Shown piece after piece: positions 1-10,464 of a stretch of 64,000 nucleotides of DNA. Positions within the stretch are counted from its first letter, which is position 1; each line of letters starts with the position of its first letter. The DNA comes from Meghimatium bilineatum (lineage: Eukaryota; Mollusca; Gastropoda; Stylommatophora; Philomycidae). The translations under genes and the position numbers were made by a program. Under the pieces are notes generated by a model. The model had not been told where the DNA came from, did not search any database, and was given only the letters and a program-made list of their open reading frames with translations. The DNA lies in NCBI GenBank assembly GCA_034231615.1, contig CM067298.1:4514713-4578712 (forward strand), read 5' to 3'.

Positions 1-780
1 AAACATTTAGTAATCATTGGAAAGATCAAGGAAAGAAGGAACAGAGGAAGAAAAGGAGATACATTTCTGTATGGGTTGTCGCTGTGGAACAAAAAAGATC
101 TCATCAACTGAACTTATTAACATCAGAGACAGAGTTGTGGAGAAGCATGATCACCTACTCCACTCGGCATGACACTGGATTGATTGACATTTCTACCGTG
201 TAGTACGGATTTTTTTTTGCGGCTTACATGCGGGCATTAGGAAAAAACAACAACCAGAAGCAATCCACTGAACATTGTCTCAGGAATAGAGACTTTTCAT
301 GTGATCATGTCACAGCAAGAGAAGAACTTTTGTTTTCGTCTTTCTCTTCTATCTTCCATATCTTTGAACATATTGTTTCAGAACACCATCGTCCCCTCAC
401 GCAGGTTATGCCCCCAGATATCCCGAGTTTCGGCCGTGTTTTCCCAGATTTTGGGGTCTATGAAGAAATCTTTCATTGAGGATTTACAGATGTTTATACA
501 TCAGCATTGGTCCACCGCGGACTCGTTGGTTTTCAGCCAGTTCTCCGAATACTACTTGTATTGAGATGAAGAAGTGCGGTAATCTGTTGAGTGATTCATC
601 CAACGTAATCTATATATAATCTCTATTTGAGAAATGAATGCAGTATTTACCCACTAGTTATTGTTTCTCAACATGAGACGGTTTTTTATCAGCAGCCTTT
701 CTTGTGGGATACGTTCAGTTCTTACATTGGATGTCGTTTATCCTGCATTGAACTGAAGACATATCAATATCTATTTTCGA
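1..780. other. Unassigned unique sequence
   Basis: No array, transposon end or coding pattern recognised. The short open frames here have no recognisable domain and no consistent splice signals. Confidence 0.4.
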
Positions 781-1240
781 CGTATGCCAGATCATCGTCT
801 GTCAAAGAAACCTCCCTATGATGAGTTGTAGAAGGACATCGTAAGGTGGCCAAAAAAGGTCTGCAAGGACTAGATAAAGACATGAATGAAAACCATCGAA
901 ATAGACCACGAGATACATTAGAAACATTTGCATAAAATAGATCTACATGGCGCTCTATAGTAAAAAAATTGTACACAATAGATCTACATGGCGCTACACA
1001 TTAAAAAAAAGTACGCAGAATCTTGCGAAAAGAGGATTCATGCTGCAACTCAACAGCGGAGAGTAGTTACAAAGCCACTGGTAGACCTAAAAGCAGTTAC
1101 AGTGGTCATCCCATGCCCGAACTGCCCAAGGGCCAGAATAGGGATCAATGGCAATCTACAAACTCATTGTCAAGGTCATAACTCTTACTGAATTTCAAAA
1201 GGCGATGTAACAAATAGCCATCATCACATGTGATGAACAA
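781..1240 (+). mobile_element. Decayed 3' end of a LINE with C-terminal finger (family D, copy 1)
   Basis: The translation starts with RMPDH, matching the post-RT segment (RMPDHVVPK) of the copy at 26.1 kb, and passes several stops. It ends with a finger-like stretch, IPCPNCPRARIGINGNLQTH, which has a CxxC and a following His. The 3' UTR (about 1185-1240: gatgtaacaaat, then tgatgaacaaac) matches the ends of the copies at 26.4 and 43.2 kb. Non-LTR retrotransposons with a terminal C2H2-like finger are common in marine invertebrates. The family is called by recognition; the clade (RTE- or Jockey-like) is inferred. 5'-truncated and dead. Confidence 0.6.
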
Positions 1241-2040
1241 ACAACAAAAATATAGGCCCTACTTTCGACATATATTATTCACTCACTCATCACAATTCGG
1301 TATTTTCACACATCAATGAACAAGTAGATCGAATACATATTTCACTCATTATTGCATTTCAAATTGTTCACAAATATTGCGCTTTCCTTTAGGTTGGTGA
1401 CTGGATGGCATATTGACCACCATGATTGTTATGATCCCCACAAATCGAGAACTATCGATGCACAAAATATATGATATTTGTAACAAGCCAACCAAGTCAT
1501 AAATAACTCATCAGGAGAGTAACTGGAACCAAAGACATATCATTGCTAAGAAATAAAGTTTGATGTTTTCGCTAGACAGCGAGTAGAGAACAAACATGAA
1601 CGTTGTTAAAGAGATAGAAATGAGACAGCGTTATAATTTAAAACTAGGAAGACGAACTAGAAACTGAAAAAAAAGAAAAATCACACGTGACATATATAAA
1701 TAATAGTGCGTGTCGTATACATTTTCTCACTTGCAGAGTAAGAGCTAAATGTATTCACCAAAGTTCCCACTAAGATTTTAGAAATATCCAGTGTGTCTTG
1801 AAAAGCTTAAAAAAAACCCAATTTACTTTCAAATCTAAAGTACTTATGAGAAACACAGTTTAAATAATCGTTTAACATCTAAGAAAATATATAATTATGT
1901 GAACTTGTGAATATTTCATTAAATCTAATTCTTTTTTTTTCTTAGTTGGAGATAATTCTCAAATCCTGGGAGATTATTAGGAGAAAATGTTATGAGTCGT
2001 GTGATGGTTTACATATGGTTTACTCCGATACCTGTGCCAT
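1241..2040. other. Unassigned AT-rich sequence
   Basis: Homopurine and A-rich stretches only. No repeat unit, element end or coding pattern supported. Confidence 0.4.
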
Positions 2041-2320
2041 CTGGCATGAAACATCCGGCTTCAGTATAGTTTAAAAGATCACTTTGACCCACTCTGGAAT
2101 GGGGCAGCCAACTCCACCCTCAAGCCTTATTACGTCATACAGGACACACACAACTACGTCATACATGACACAGTCATTCATGATACAGTCATACTTTACA
2201 CACACAACTACGTCATCCACGACATACACAACTACGTCATAGACGACACACACAACTACGTCATACATGACACAAATGGGGCAGCCAACTCCGCCCTCAA
2301 GCCTGCTTACACGCCTCGAA
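2041..2320 (-). mobile_element. SINE-2 fragment with an internal short array
   Basis: SINE-2 is my working name for a repeat found at least seven times here. At 2048-2135 this copy carries the acatccggcttcag, ttgaccc and ggggcagccaactccaccct segments of the fuller copy at 51.9 kb. The ggggcagccaactcc segment recurs 177 bp later (2275-2318). Between the two lies an array of acaactacgtcatacatga-like units (2130-2275). The simplest reading is duplication of SINE sequence bracketing a local array. Orientation follows other copies, whose CTT-rich left end is the 3' tail of a minus-strand element. Confidence 0.5.
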
Positions 2321-2395
2321 CGTCAAGAAGGCGCACACACTTACGGCTCTTCACATACACATGGACAGAAGACATGGAATAACACACCTACAGCT

Positions 2396-2610
2396 ATGCA
2401 CATACACATGGGCACATACACTCATGCACACACTAGCAACTCTACACATACACATGGGCACATACACTCATGCACACACTAGCAACTCTACACATACACA
2501 TGGGCACATACACTCATGCACACACTAGCAACTCTGCACATACACATGGGCACATACACTCATGCACACACTAGCAACTCTGCACATACACATGGGCACA
2601 GACGCTGATA
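2396..2610. repeat. 46-bp tandem array
   Basis: The catacacatgggcac segment recurs at 2401, 2447, 2493, 2539 and 2585, an exact 46-bp spacing, giving about 4.6 near-identical copies. Confidence 0.9.
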
Positions 2611-3051
2611 AACACAACTATGGCTACACACGTATTTCTAACTATACTGACTTATAGAAAAGGCAAACCCTGTTTATATTAAACAAGTGTTAAATTATCT
2701 AGAGTCAGTAACACTCGCTGACAAACATCTATAAAAGCAAGCCTGGATGATCCTTCCAAATATGCTGTGCAGAGTCAATGAGGCTTCCAACCAATTTCCA
2801 TCCGAGGATGACAAAAAAGAAATAATAATGGGAACATAATGATATGTCATTGCAGTGCTCTAAAAAATATGGAAGAGGTCAGCGATCGATACATGGGCTT
2901 CATTGATCAGACACTTTCTTTGAGAGTGTCGGCAACAATTTTGTTATTATACAACCAGGTCGAGATAATTAGGTCGCGCTTAACAGTTGTTTCCTGTGCA
3001 GGAAATGCTTTCTTACTGTTAAAAAGTGTTTAAATCTAAATCATAGCACTC
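2611..3051. other. Unassigned unique sequence
   Basis: No recognised feature between two arrays. Confidence 0.4.
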
Positions 3052-3835
3052 AAGATATACCTAGAGGTACTCAAGATATGCTTACAAGTACTCAAAATAT
3101 ACCTACAGGTACACAAGATATACTTACAAGTACTCAAGATATACCTACAGGTACTCAAGATATACTTACAAGTACTCAAGATTTACCTACAGGTACACAA
3201 GATATACTTACAAGTACTCAAGATATACCTACAGGTACACAAGATATACTTACAAGTACTCAAGATTTACCTACAGGTACACAAGATATGCTTACAAGTA
3301 CTCAAGATATACCTACAGGTACACAAGATATACTTACAAGTACTCAAGATTTACCTACAGGTACACAAGATATACTTACAAGTACTCAAGATTTACCTAC
3401 AGGTACTCAAGATATACTTACAAGTACTCAAGATATACCTACAGGTACTCAAGATATACCTAGAGCTACTCAAGATATACCTACATGTACTCAGGATATA
3501 CCAAAAAGTACTCAAGATATACGTACAAGTACTCAAGATATGCCTACAGGTACTCAAGATATACCTACAAGTCATCAAGATATACCTACACGTACTCAAG
3601 ATATACCTACACGTACTCAAGATATACCTACAGGTACTCAAGATATACCTACACGTACTCAAGATATACCTACAGGTACTCAAGATATACTTACAAGTAC
3701 TCATACATACAGGTACTCAAGATATGCCTAGAGCTACTCAAGATAAACCTACAAGTACTCAAGATGTACCTACAGGTACTCACGATATACATACAGATAC
3801 TCAATATATACCTACAGGTGCTCAGGTCTCACAGT
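3052..3835. repeat. 21-bp tandem array with 42-bp higher-order period
   Basis: About 37 units of the type actcaagatatacctacagg. In the first half two variants alternate (cttacaa and cctacag), making a 42-bp dimer. The second half loses this alternation and is more diverged. Because 21 is a multiple of three, both strands stay open for more than 100 codons (for example TQDIPTG / TQDILTS on plus). No gene evidence. Confidence 0.93.
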
Positions 3836-4004
3836 AGATAAACAAGTGCATAGTTACTGGACTACACAGTCTTACTTCAGCAATGTTTATTGGGTACCTC
3901 TTAGAAATATAAACATCGCGCCGTTTGATAATTGTTCTAATGATGAATGAAGATGGACAATGTTATGAACTGTTCTGATCATGAATGAAAATGAGAAGTA
4001 TTAT

Positions 4005-4268
4005 GAATTGCTCTAAAGGGGAGTAGAGTTATGAAATGTTCTAAAGGGGAGTAGAGTTATGAAATGTTCTAAAAGGGAGTAGAGTTATGAAATGTTCTAA
4101 AGGGGAGTAGAGTTATGAAATGTTCTCAAGGGGAGCAGAGTTATGAAATGTTCTAAAGGGGAACAGAGTTATGAAATGTTCTAAAGGGGAGCAGAGTTAT
4201 GAAATGTTCTAAAGGGGAGCAGAGTTATGAAATGTTCTAAAGGGGAGCAGAGTTATGAAATGTTTTAA
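4005..4268. repeat. 28-bp tandem array
   Basis: About nine copies of a unit containing atgaaatgttctaaagggg, with gtagagtt/gcagagtt variants in different blocks. Confidence 0.92.
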
Positions 4269-4459
4269 ATATGAGCTAATCAATACAAAGTAACTGCGTG
4301 AAACGTAACAACAATTAGACTTACGTAAAACACAGGTTTATATATGGCTTCAATGAGACACGACATAATATAGCTAAAACTAGTAGGTAATGATGGGCAA
4401 TGATGAGCACACAAGAAATCATAAAAATTACAATACGCAAATCACATTCAACGTTTAAA

Positions 4460-4596
4460 CCTGAATATCAAAAGCACCATGATGACCATTGCCATTGAAG
4501 TGTGTGGCCACATGAGTGGATGTCCTGTGCTTACGGGTACTCCTGTGGCCACACACTTCAATGGCGATGGTCATCATGCCGCTTTTGATATTCAGG
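4460..4596. repeat. 58-bp-stem inverted repeat inside the PLE
   Basis: 4460-4517 pairs with 4539-4596 across a 21-nt loop with few mismatches. The right arm encodes the His-Phe-Asn...Gly-His part of the GIY-YIG remnant, so the left arm is an inverted copy of coding sequence. Confidence 0.85.
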
Positions 4597-4718
4597 TCAC
4601 CTCCATCAGATCTTGCACCACCGATGATAGATCTAGGTATGCTCTAGAAAATCGTCTCATTTTTGAATTGGGTACACTCAAGCCTTTTGGATTCAGTTCC
4701 GAGCACTCTTATGTCTAG
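4540..4718 (+). pseudogene. C-terminal remnant of PLE GIY-YIG endonuclease
   Basis: Open to a TAG at 4716-4718. The translation contains PVATHFNGDGHH, then ENRLIFELGTLKPFGFS. The HFN...GH block and the E-x-x-LI-x-x-LGTL-x-P-x-G block are characteristic of the C-terminal end of Penelope-like retroelement proteins, where the GIY-YIG nuclease nicks target DNA. Only the last ~58 codons remain; the GIY-YIG core and the whole RT are missing. The upstream in-frame ATG at 4479 lies in the inverted arm and is not a genuine start. Confidence 0.7.
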
Positions 4719-4904
4719 TACAGGGTTGGTGTGGTCTTTGTCTTTATTCTTTATGTTCTGTCATTTACTCATTTTTTTTGTTCGTTTCGTTTCCAAGTAT
4801 ATGTACGTTTTTTATGTACTTTCTGACCTTCCGGCATTTCATTTCCATATTTCCGTTGGATGTTGTGATACTTTTTCCATTCGTCGTCCTTTGATGTTTT
4901 GTTT

Positions 4905-4945
4905 GTGTCTTGATAAAGACCTTTTGGTTGAAACGTTGAATGTGA
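4905..4945 (+). other. Hammerhead-like hairpin in PLE 3' region (degenerate)
   Basis: The order cttgataa, agacc-tttt-ggtt, gaaacg resembles the CUGAUGA / stem II / GAAA core of hammerhead ribozymes known in PLE terminal repeats. The first box deviates from the consensus, so activity is doubtful. The same layout appears at about 14130 and, on the minus strand, at about 45660. Confidence 0.3.
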
Positions 4946-5072
4946 TTTGTGTATTGTAATTTTTATGATTTCTTGTGTGCTCATCATTGCCCATCATTAC
5001 CTACTAGTTTTAGCTATATTATGTCGTGTCTCATTGAAGCGATATATAAACCTGTGTTTTACGTAAGTCTAA

Positions 5073-5765
5073 ATATGAGCTAAATATGAGTTTAGTAATG
5101 ATTCAGCGTCATATTGAACAGTTGTATCTATATGTGCTGTACATAAATTACTGGTTAAATAGAAACATCATGATGTGTCAAGTGTCCCGTTCTACACACC
5201 CCCCCTCACCCCGTAACGGGGCAAATCAAATATTGTTATAAGTATCTAATGTTCTCATTGTGCACGAAAGTAAACAAATGTACAATGTCCCCACCCGGCC
5301 CTTCTTCGTATCTCGAGCCTGCAATGAAATGTATGTAAAACATTGCCTAGAAATAGACACTATAGGTAACTAATAGACACTGTGAGGATGTCTGCGTCCT
5401 GACTGCGACATCATACCAATGTGTGTTGGATAAACAGAAATGGGCAGAAGTCATCAAGACATTCTTGGGAATGTCAAATCATCCACGATCCAATTCCCTT
5501 TAACTGAAATGTAGAATGTGTCACTCATCTTGGCTGGTCCAACTTATGCCTGCTCTGTATTGGTCACTTTGTGTACATTTATTGTTACTTCCATTTGACA
5601 GTTACTGATACAGCCAGAAGGAATGAAGCAGTTACTATGCCGCATAATTAATCAGGGTTTTCAATAATTCCGCGTTAAATTTACTATTTACTATCAAATA
5701 TGTTTTGTTCTTCACAAAATGTTCTCTTTTATTTTATATTTTAAGTGATATAATTGAATTTGTTG
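5073..5765. other. Unassigned unique sequence
   Basis: Contains a C-rich stretch near 5200. No feature supported. Confidence 0.4.
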
Positions 5766-6135
5766 CAGGTCTATAGGTATAATAAGGCTCCTATATTCGA
5801 TTTCTGGCAGTTCTATAGGTATAATAAGGCTCCTATATTCGATTTCTGGCAGATCTATAGGTATAATAAGGCTCCTATATTCGATTTCTGGCAGGTCTAT
5901 AGGTATAATAAGGCTCCTATATTCGATTTCTGGCAGATCTATAGGTATAAGAACTCCTATATTCGATTTCTGGAAGGTCTATAGGTATAAGAAGACTCCT
6001 ATATTAAATGTGTGGCAGGTCTATAGGTATAATAAATCTGTATTAGATTTCTGGCAGGTCCATAGGTATAAGAAGATTCCTATATAAAATTTGTGGCAGG
6101 TCTATTGGTAATAAGACTCCAATATTAGATTTCCA
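5766..6135. repeat. 42-bp tandem array decaying to the right
   Basis: About 8.5 copies of a unit containing tctataggtataataaggct. The first five are almost identical; later ones carry substitutions and short deletions. Open on plus as VYRYNKAPIFDFWQ repeats because 42 is a multiple of three. No gene evidence. Confidence 0.92.
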
Positions 6136-6376
6136 AGGTTAGTGGTGTGCTGAAAAGGCAAAAACTTATTTGGTTTCAACATATAACGAGACACGACTAA
6201 CTTTCGGAAATTAGTTTGCAAGAAACAGTCGAGGGAGGAAGGAGAAGAGTTCGTTTAAAAAGTCCTGGAATGGTAACATCAAGAAATGATCAGGGCATAG
6301 TTTTTCTGCTCTCGTCTGAATGGCTGAGGATAGAGGTGTGTGTAGGACTTTGTGTGCTGATGTCTCCTGTGTGGTA

Positions 6377-6500
6377 GGTACCCTTACGACCATGCCTCCA
6401 GTGTGGTACCCTTACGACCATGCCTCCAGTGTGGTACCCTTACGACCATGCCTCCAGTGTGGTACCCTTACAACCATGCCTCCAGTGTGGTGCCTCTACC
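6377..6500. repeat. 28-bp tandem array
   Basis: Four copies of a unit containing cttacgaccatgcctccagt. Confidence 0.9.
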
Positions 6501-6789
6501 ACTCTGACGGTATATGGGTATTATTGTTATTATTTCAAAGGGTATGCAAGATGAAAAAAGTGCCCCTTTAAGGCTAAATGATTCTCTTTCTACCTTGCAT
6601 GCGTCCAACATACAATTAATTAAATACGTCAATTAAATAAAATTATTTAAAAAAACCAGTTGCTGTCACCCCCTCCCATATAATCAAAATACTAATATTC
6701 ACTTTCATAACAAAATCCAATTGTTACAAAACTAGAACAGAATTTTAGATCAAAGATTTTTCCAGAATGAGACAATTTGTCATTGTCAC

Positions 6790-7445
6790 AGCGGATGTGA
6801 TGGCGAATAATAATCCAATAGAAATCAACATCCTGGTAGTCGTCGCTCAGAATCGCCAAGTGTAGTGCAGAAATACTAGCAAAGATGCTTGCATCACCCA
6901 GAATCATCAAATCTCAGAGTCACGGTGAAAAAGTATTGCTAGAAAATACAGAAAAACAAAGACACAAACTCGCAATTCTGATCATACGTGTTTCAAATGT
7001 GGCAGGGGATTCTATGCCACAGACTCGCAATTATGACCATACGTGTTTCACATGTGGCAGGGGATTCTATGCCACAGACTCGCAATTATGACCATACGTG
7101 TTTCACATGTGGCAGGGGATTCTATGCCACAGACTCGCAATTATGACCATACGTGTTTCACATGTGGCAGGGGATTCTATGCTAGGATTGATCTGTTCAC
7201 ACACACCAGAGATATGCAACAACACAAGTCTGATACTGTTGAGAGATATATCTCAAGAATCGGGTAACAATCCGAAACTGGAAGTAAGGTGGCTGGAGCA
7301 CCATAGCGCAAATATAAAAATACAAGGAAATAGGTTTATGGCACACACCATAAGTCATACAGAGCTTCTGAAATGTGAGATCGCTAACATCTCACATCCC
7401 TACGGCATTAATAAATGATATGGGTTACTTTACTTTACTTTTTAC
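6790..7445 (+). mobile_element. LINE 3' end with C-terminal zinc finger and hairpin 3' UTR
   Basis: The translation shows VVAQNRQ (the usual A.DR.W region before the finger), basic residues, then CFTCGRGFYARIDLFTHTRD. This matches the CxxCGR...ARIGL.SH finger that ends many invertebrate LINE ORFs. The finger segment is duplicated into a 55-bp array (6968-7185). The 3' UTR holds the hairpin tgtgagat-cgctaac-atctcaca (7374-7396), then ctacggcattaataaatg and a TTACTTTACTTTACTTT tail. The same tail ends the SINE at 21.7 kb, so this LINE lineage is the likely machinery for that SINE. 5'-truncated and dead. Confidence 0.65.
6968..7185. repeat. 55-bp array formed from LINE finger-coding sequence
   Basis: About four copies of a unit containing cacatgtggcaggggattct. 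Each unit in the right frame encodes CFTCGRGFYATDSQL, but 55 is not a multiple of three, so the frame rotates between units. Only the last copy continues into the normal finger (ARIDLFTHTR). Confidence 0.9.
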
Positions 7446-7672
7446 TATAAGTCAATAAAGCGAAAGAACGATGAGACACAGTGACAAACGACGTTTCGAC
7501 TTAAAGTTGATACAACACAATGCAACAAGTATAGAACTCTTGTCATCAACCTCTGTGATGGGTGGCTATTAATTTTAATGGATAAAAGAGTCCCAATATT
7601 TTGTCAGACTTTGGTGCCTACATACATAAATCTAGATTGTTCTTTTGAAAAAGAAAAAAAAGACGCACGCAC

Positions 7673-7704
<32 letters not shown>

Positions 7705-8029
7705 CTACTGAGTAGGGATCCTATTCTCCAACAACTGCTTAGTTGTGAGTTAGAATTTACTGCGTCTGTCAGAAAGTTTTCGGGATCACCTCCCCCTCCC
7801 CTCTCCATTTCCCCTTAAATATAAAGATAGGTACCATAGCCGCAATTTGCCGTCTGCGATGAAGATAACTCTTCATGTACTAAGCCGCAGCAACTATTAA
7901 ATGTGGGGAACATTGCTGTGTTCGGCTACACTAGTTCATCAGAAAGGGATCCTTTTACAGCTGGGTCGACTTGAGGTCCACTACTTTCAGGCGAGAAATC
8001 ACAACCTGAATTTTGTGTGTGTGTGTCCG
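7446..8029. other. Unassigned sequence with a CA microsatellite
   Basis: (GCAC)n then (CA)n at 7664-7700. Otherwise nothing recognised. Confidence 0.5.
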
Positions 8030-8250
8030 AACGTAGTTTCGAATCGGGCACGCTGTAACCCGGTGATAGCAAGCGAGCTATCAACTAGACTAGAACCTGG
8101 CGATAGCAAGCAAGCTCACTATCAACTAGGTTACCGTATTCCTCTAATTCCCTATTACCGTTCCATTGAATATTGGAATTAGAGCTTCGGCTCTATTAAT
8201 TCCCGGGTATCCAAACAAACAAACAAACAAACAAACAGACAAACAAAACA
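8030..8250 (+). mobile_element. Possible retroposon 3' end with (AAAC)n tail
   Basis: Two ~40-bp repeats with gatagcaagc...actatcaacta (8062-8145) precede an imperfect hairpin with a UUCG loop (ggaattagagcttcggctct, 8174-8193, pairing with attaattcc) and then (CAAA)n. A structured segment plus a simple tail suggests a SINE or LINE end. No target duplication was found. Confidence 0.3.
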
Positions 8251-8439
8251 GCAATAATGAAACAGAAAGTGTCAATAATTGAAGGTTTAACCTCGGTCTC
8301 AGCAGGACTTAAGGCAGGAGTCCACTTACGTTGGAGATGGCGTGCTCACATCAAAGGATCAAGCAGAGGTTTGCGTGAATGATATTACAATGGAAATTAG
8401 CGTATTTGAATTTTCTACCCTTGACGTGTCACAAATCAT

Positions 8440-8655
8440 AACCGTGTATTTGTCTCACATGTCACAAATCATAACCGTGTATCTGTCTAACTTATCATAG
8501 ATTATAACCGTGTATCTGCAGAACATTTCATTATATTCTCACGTCACCAAATTATCAAATGTTATAGATTGACAATAAATGTATAAATAACCATATTATC
8601 AAATGTTATAGATTGACAATAAATGTATAAATAACCATATTATCAAATGTTATAT
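8440..8655. repeat. Two short tandem arrays
   Basis: About three copies of a gtcacaaatcataaccgtgt unit (8440-8520), then a 44-bp unit with tatcaaatgttatagattga repeated just over twice (8567-8655). Confidence 0.8.
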
Positions 8656-8929
8656 CAAATGTTACCATATTTTTAAGTTGGTACGGCTACATCAACCTAA
8701 AAAATTGTAAAATTATTACATTTGATGAATATTCGAATAGTCTACATTTATTATGAATTACTTTTCGCTGAAAGGAAATAACGCAACCACACCTGACATG
8801 GTCAAGCTTGAATTTTAAACAAACTTAACATTCTTATCGAAGTTTATTTTGTGATATCGTGTTATCGAATAGGTGCCATGATTTATGCTAATTTATCCTG
8901 TGAGGTCAAGTAACTTAATGCGCATATCG

Positions 8930-9124
8930 TTACTGCATGTTTTCCTGTGACGGAATGCAGGGAGGCTTTCTATTACTTTCGTTTTTGCATGTTTTTCTGT
9001 GAAGGAGTGTAGTGATGCTTTCTATAACTTTCGTTACTGCATTTTTTTCTGTGAAGGAGTGCAAGGAGGCTTTCTATAACTCGTTACTGCATGTTTTCCT
9101 GTGAAGGATATAGGAAAGCTTTCT
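8930..9124. repeat. ~56-bp degenerate tandem array
   Basis: Four diverged copies of a unit with actgcatgttttcctgtgaa and ggctttctata. Confidence 0.85.
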
Positions 9125-9279
9125 ATGGGCTGTGAAAAAAGGCCACTGTGTCACAACAGACGCCGCGACATGTAAAAGAAGGATTTTGATTGTACCTCCG
9201 AAAGAAAAAATCCTGTCCCAACCGTGGATTGAACCCGATATCTGAAAAGAATTCTAATTGCGCGGCCATGCGATCCCCT
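9125..9279 (-). mobile_element. tRNA-derived SINE, minus strand
   Basis: On the minus strand an A-box-like gcatggccgcgcaattaga is followed by a B box, gggttcaatccacgg, at tRNA-like spacing, then a non-tRNA body (ttgggacaggattttttctt). The rest of the cloverleaf does not fold well, so this is a SINE and not a tRNA gene. Clear target duplications were not found. Confidence 0.55.
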
Positions 9280-9282
9280 CAA

Positions 9283-9450
9283 AGTTTGACAATGTCACAA
9301 TATCTAAGCCAAACATAAACTTTTAGATTTGACAATGTCACAATATCTAAGCCAAACATAAACTTTTAGATTTGACAATGCCACAATATCTAAGCCAAAC
9401 ATAAACTTTGAGATTTGACAATGTCACAATATCTAAGCCAAACATAAACC
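9283..9450. repeat. 43-bp tandem array
   Basis: Four near-identical copies of a unit with ttgacaatgtcacaatatct. Confidence 0.92.
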
Positions 9451-9852
9451 TTGAGTATTAAAAATTGTCATTTCAATATTTATTACATTATTGATTATGA
9501 GCAGACGTCACTGCACTCCGGGCAAACCTATATGTGCTCAGTCTTCCCAAGCAAATATCAAAGTGTAAGCATAAGGATGGTTCCAGTAGCTCACTGGTGG
9601 AACAAGTTAATCATTCTGTCCTTCAAATGGCCAGTTCTATTTGTTCTACACTGAATATAAACTCCCTCACTTGTATTCTAGACGCATGGTTGATAGGTTG
9701 CTGATCCATCGGTCCATGGCTCATTGGTGGGACCCGCAGACGCAACCGCATGCGTATCATAGACGCATGATCTATAGTATTGAGCCTATGTACATGATCT
9801 AAAGTATTGATCAGAGACTTTTAGAAGAAATACGTAAAGAAAATGTGATTAC
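9451..9852. other. Intron-like unique sequence
   Basis: Lies 3' of the SUEL exon donor on the minus strand. No further exon recognised. Confidence 0.35.
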
Positions 9853-10107
9853 CTTGAATGCAGTTAAATTTGACACGAACATCATTCGATGAAGTTATAT
9901 CGTTTCCACATTGAGAACCAAGTATGATTTCAATACCCAAGTTTGAACAAGTCTGATGTTTGTGACAAAGATCAAACACTGTTTTGTTTGTGCCCGGTGT
10001 GCAGTAACCTTGTCTTCCACACGTAACCTCATCCAGTGAAATAAGTTCCCCAATTTCACACCTAAACTTGTATGCTTCATTGCAGACGTCAATGGTGTGT
10101 ACTGTAC
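9853..10107 (-). CDS. Internal exon encoding a SUEL-type lectin domain (Gal_Lectin family)
   Basis: The 255-bp exon is bounded on the minus strand by an acceptor (ttacttacatttctcag) and a donor (caag/gtaatc). Both introns are phase 1, so the exon is a symmetrical 1-1 module of 85 codons. The peptide begins TVHTIDVCNEAYKFRCEIGE and has eight cysteines, ending VRVKFNC, with EVTCGR where canonical SUEL domains have YGR. Spacing fits the sea-urchin egg lectin / rhamnose-binding lectin fold, found in secreted lectins and in ectodomains such as latrophilins and polycystin-1-like proteins. Partner exons were not found in the window, so the parent protein is unknown. The Cys in place of Tyr at YGR and a weak FGD.C motif could mean altered sugar binding. 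No in-frame stop or frameshift: it could be functional. Confidence 0.62.
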
Positions 10108-10464
10108 CTGAGAAATGTAAGTAATAAAATTCAACATTATAGATATAAACTAAATATTCAACCCTTACATAACAGTAATTACGCAAAACACAAAGTCGAT
10201 AAGTTTTACAGTGAGCGCACAAACTATCAGACTATAGGGTATGGGTATGAAAAAATATAGATAATAGTATACACGACACTTTCAGCGTTTCAACCATAAT
10301 GTCTTTTTTTTCAAGAAAATAAAAGACAAATTGAACAAACAGTAAAATAGTTAAAAAAAGGAACTACTACAGAAGCATTAAACGGCAGACTTCAACAGCA
10401 GAGACTCCCAAGCTAACAATCACGTACTTATATACAAGTATTGTCGTATAGTCTGCAATAAACA
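10108..10464. other. Unassigned sequence upstream of the SUEL exon
   Basis: Intronic if the exon is real. Nothing else recognised. Confidence 0.35.

Larger units (their letters stand above)
4315..5072 (+). mobile_element. Fold-back Penelope-like element (PLE), 5'-truncated
   Basis: Two arms of exactly 142 bp (4315-4456 and 4931-5072) are inverted copies, with about two mismatches that I can see and no indel. They begin ttagacttacgtaaaacaca and end acgtaagtctaa. Inside lies the end of a PLE GIY-YIG domain (4540-4718), followed by a 3' region with a cttgataaagacc/ggttgaaacg hairpin. The reverse complement of 4315-4517 reads as the same element's 3' end with a 334-bp internal deletion, so the copy is two head-to-head 3' ends. 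A 14-bp direct repeat, taaatatgagctaa, lies at about 4265 and 5069 and may be a target duplication, although the left one is about 36 bp outside the arm. Confidence 0.75.

Noticed and set aside
3078-3841. Repeat protein TQDIPTG/TQDILTS
   Set aside because: Explained by the 21-bp array; the opposite strand is equally open.
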